From Chloroflexota bacterium (GTDB taxonomy: Bacteria; Chloroflexota; Limnocylindria; Limnocylindrales; CSP1-4), in assembly GCA_021785115.1 (NCBI GenBank), contig JAJYGO010000474.1:1-6483 (forward strand): a stretch of DNA of 6,483 nt. The letters run 5' to 3'. A program made the position numbers and the translations under genes. The notes beneath the pieces were generated by a model, which saw only the letters and a program-made list of their open reading frames with translations, did no database searches and was not told where the DNA came from. Positions 5,285 through 6,483 of this stretch are shown one piece after another (positions within the stretch are counted from its first letter, which is position 1; each line of letters starts with the position of its first letter).

Positions 5285-6027
5285 ACCGGCGACTGGCCGT
5301 CGCGCTCCTGGCCGCGTTCGGGCTGGCGGTGGCGATCGGCGCGTGGTGCGCCGACGCCCTGACGCACGCCTCCGGCGATCCGTTGCGCGCGCCTGAGGTG
5401 GGTGGCGCCCTCGCGGTCGCCACTTGGGCGGTGCTTGGTCTGCGGATCGTCGTTCGCGACGAGCGCCTCCGCAGGGCGCTCGACTCCCATGCGAGCACGA
5501 TGGAGGTCGCGGGGGTCCGATTCCTGCTCGTCGATGGCGGCGGGCGACACGCCTTCGTGCTCGGCTGGCTGCGCCCCAACGTCTACATTGGCGCCGGACT
5601 GCTCGCGGACCTCCAGGCCGACGAGCTTCTCGCGGTGCTGCGCCACGAGGAGCATCACCGCAAGACGCGGGCTCCGATGCATGCGGCGGCGCTCGAGGCG
5701 TGGGCGACCCTGCTCCGGCCGTTTCGTCCAGTGCGAGACGCCGCCGCCCGCCGCCTCTCGGACCTCGAGATCGAGGCGGACCGCGCGGCCATCGATGCCG
5801 GGTCGAGCCGGGCCACCGTGGCGCGCGCGCTCCTCAAGACGGACTGGCTGGACACTGGCGGTACGTCGTTCGCGGCGGATCCAGTCAGGCGTATCGAGTG
5901 GTTGGTGGGCGCCGCGTCGGCGGGCCGGAGCGACCGCCGGCGAGCCCTGCCGTTCGAGTGGCTGCCGATCGCGGCGTATGTCGCCCTCCTTGCTGCCTGC
6001 CACATCGGAGTCGGCCCGCTGGCGTGA
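5281..6027 (+). CDS. Small M56 (BlaR1/MecR1-like) membrane zinc metallopeptidase
   Basis: 248 residues from GTG 5281, overlapping the repressor stop as GTGA, so translation is probably coupled. Hydrophobic segments lie at about 4-21 and 40-57, and one near the C-terminus at about 226-245 (LPIAAYVALLAACHIGVG). The catalytic motif is HEEHH (122-126, HExxH) within VLRHEEHHRKTRAP, and LEIEADRAA (162-170) supplies the third zinc ligand E163 and the partner D167 (ExxxD), as in M56 and M48 gluzincins. In BlaR1/MecR1 the membrane protease, when triggered, leads to cleavage of the cognate BlaI-type repressor. This protein is less than half their length: it lacks the extracellular penicillin-binding sensor domain, so it cannot sense beta-lactams that way and must respond to another signal or partner. 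The GTG start is preferred because the upstream frame is the out-of-frame shadow of the repressor. Confidence 0.85.
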   Translation: MNRRLAVALLAAFGLAVAIGAWCADALTHASGDPLRAPEVGGALAVATWAVLGLRIVVRDERLRRALDSHASTMEVAGVRFLLVDGGGRHAFVLGWLRPNVYIGAGLLADLQADELLAVLRHEEHHRKTRAPMHAAALEAWATLLRPFRPVRDAAARRLSDLEIEADRAAIDAGSSRATVARALLKTDWLDTGGTSFAADPVRRIEWLVGAASAGRSDRRRALPFEWLPIAAYVALLAACHIGVGPLA

Positions 6028-6240
6028 TGACGAGCCGGCGCCGCATCCAGTGGCCACCCTCCGGGCCGACAGTGATCAGCTCGTGCCCCTCATCGTACGC
6101 TCGGGTTGCGCAAAGGCCACGGGGCTGGCGTCGATGGCAGCGCAGGCACCAAGCCCGAGCGGGCGCCGAACCCGCGTGCTGCAGCCCGGGAGCATCCTTG
6201 TCCCGCGCGAGCACCGGTCGCCCCGCCTGTAGGCCTGATG
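6028..6240. other. Intergenic stretch, no gene seen
   Basis: About 210 bp after the M56 stop. The ATG overlapping that stop (TGATGA, 6025-6030) opens a frame, but it is Arg/Pro/Ser-rich, has no family pattern and overlaps the response regulator out of frame. The palindrome TTGCGCAA (6106-6113) is the only local symmetry I noted. No clear terminator after the M56 gene. Confidence 0.4.
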
Positions 6241-6273
6241 TCTCAGCAGGCACTCAGGTGGCTCTCAGGCGTA
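6241..6273 (+). promoter_or_regulatory. Three 11-bp direct repeats, probable response-regulator binding site
   Basis: CTCAG occurs at 6242-6246, 6253-6257 and 6264-6268, exactly 11 bp apart; the units TCTCAGCAGGC, ACTCAGGTGGC and TCTCAGGCGTA also share flanking bases. Tandem sites with one-turn spacing are how OmpR/PhoB-type winged-helix regulators bind head to tail. The repeats end just before the candidate -35 of the downstream response regulator, so autoregulation is the simplest reading. Confidence 0.6.
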
Positions 6274-6274
6274 G

Positions 6275-6303
6275 AGGTCACCGTCCGGCTGACGTCGTAG
6301 GAT
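6275..6303 (+). promoter_or_regulatory. Candidate promoter of the response regulator
   Basis: AGGTCA (6275-6280), a 17-bp spacer, then TAGGAT (6298-6303). The -35 is weak (three of six), as expected for an activated promoter. The ten bases CGTAGGATGC around the -10 also occur at the start of the Fur-family gene (3007-3016). Confidence 0.45.
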
Positions 6304-6311
6304 GCTGGTAC

Positions 6312-6335
6312 CCGGCGAGAAGCCGCCGGTCTCGC
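6312..6335 (+). promoter_or_regulatory. Possible alternative hairpins in the response-regulator leader
   Basis: CCGGCG (6312-6317) can pair with CGCCGG (6324-6329), while the overlapping GCGAGA (6315-6320) can pair with TCTCGC (6330-6335). The two stems exclude each other. In DNA this GC-rich such pairs arise by chance, so it is listed with low confidence. Confidence 0.2.
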
Positions 6336-6367
6336 GGCGCACGAAGATTTGGAGGCCGCCCGCCGCC

Positions 6368-6483
6368 ATGGCTGACCCCGTCCGCGTCCTCGTCGTCGAC
6401 GACGACCCAAAGATCCGCACCGTCGTCCGCCGCGGGCTGGCGTACGAGGGGTACCGGGTGGTCGAGGCCGCGTCGGGCGAGGA
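6368..6483 (+). CDS. Response regulator, N-terminal receiver fragment (3' end cut by window)
   Basis: The first 38 residues are the start of a receiver domain: VRVLVVDDDPKIRTVV (5-20) gives strand 1 with the acidic cluster D11-D13 that binds Mg2+ next to the phosphorylated Asp, followed by helix 1 and GYRVVEAASGE, the strand 2 and loop wording typical of OmpR/PhoB-class regulators. The phospho-Asp, the Lys and any output domain lie beyond the right edge. GGAGG (6351-6355) precedes the ATG by 12 bases, a little long, but there is no other start between. The 11-bp repeats upstream fit an OmpR-class protein. A histidine kinase gene may follow outside the window. Confidence 0.88.
   Translation, partial: MADPVRVLVVDDDPKIRTVVRRGLAYEGYRVVEAASGE

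Noticed and set aside
5885..6253. 122-residue minus-strand frame with CLRCHRRQPRGLC resembling a zinc ribbon
   Set aside because: Cys spacing is irregular, the frame overlaps the M56 gene and no conserved domain follows.
6282..6299. GTCGTA near the response-regulator -10 as a fourth BlaI-type site
   Set aside because: The left half-site is absent (CGTCCGG instead of TACTACA).
6027..6483. Frame opening at the ATGA overlapping the M56 stop
   Set aside because: It is Arg/Ser/Pro-rich, without motifs, and overlaps the response regulator in another frame.

Overview
The window is very GC-rich throughout (I judge roughly 70% by eye), with strong G/C third positions, Shine-Dalgarno sites used only sometimes, and at least one gene that looks leaderless. 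This suggests a high-GC soil or sediment bacterium, most likely Actinomycetota or a high-GC Chloroflexota lineage. No gene seen here fixes the taxon.

Layout from left to right. (1) 1-996, minus: an Lgt-like membrane protein with an extra N-terminal soluble domain, cut by the left edge. Its upstream region (997-1202) holds two copies of an 18-bp operator-like dyad. (2) 1203-1673, minus: a stand-alone degenerate receiver-like protein. (3) 1820-2896, minus: a NiCoT nickel/cobalt permease. It is divergent from (4) 3013-3516, plus, a Fur-family regulator; the 116-bp gap between them carries promoter and repeat signals. Together they form a compact metal-uptake and metal-sensing pair. (5) 3517-4011: no gene seen, but strong inverted repeats. 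(6) 4012-4781: a gene graveyard. The 5' half of an OsmC-family gene (plus) abuts, near 4249-4260, the remains of a frameshifted CcmA-like ABC ATPase gene (minus); both have lost their 3' ends at the same point. (7) 4871-6027, plus: a BlaI/MecI/CopY-family repressor translationally coupled to a small M56-type membrane metallopeptidase. (8) 6028-6367: an intergenic region with three 11-bp direct repeats and a promoter, followed by (9) the first 38 codons of a response regulator cut by the right edge.

The main new observation is an 18-bp near-dyad, consensus TACTACRNNNNTGTCGTA. It occurs twice upstream of the Lgt-like gene and once in the blaI / ABC-remnant intergenic region, where it covers a good -10 and the ATG of the ABC remnant. 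I found no further full copy when scanning by eye. This suggests that the BlaI-family repressor and its M56 partner control the Lgt-like gene (and anything downstream of it, off the left edge) as well as the now-broken ABC gene. The Ni/Co transporter-Fur pair and the receiver-like gene would then sit between two parts of one regulon.
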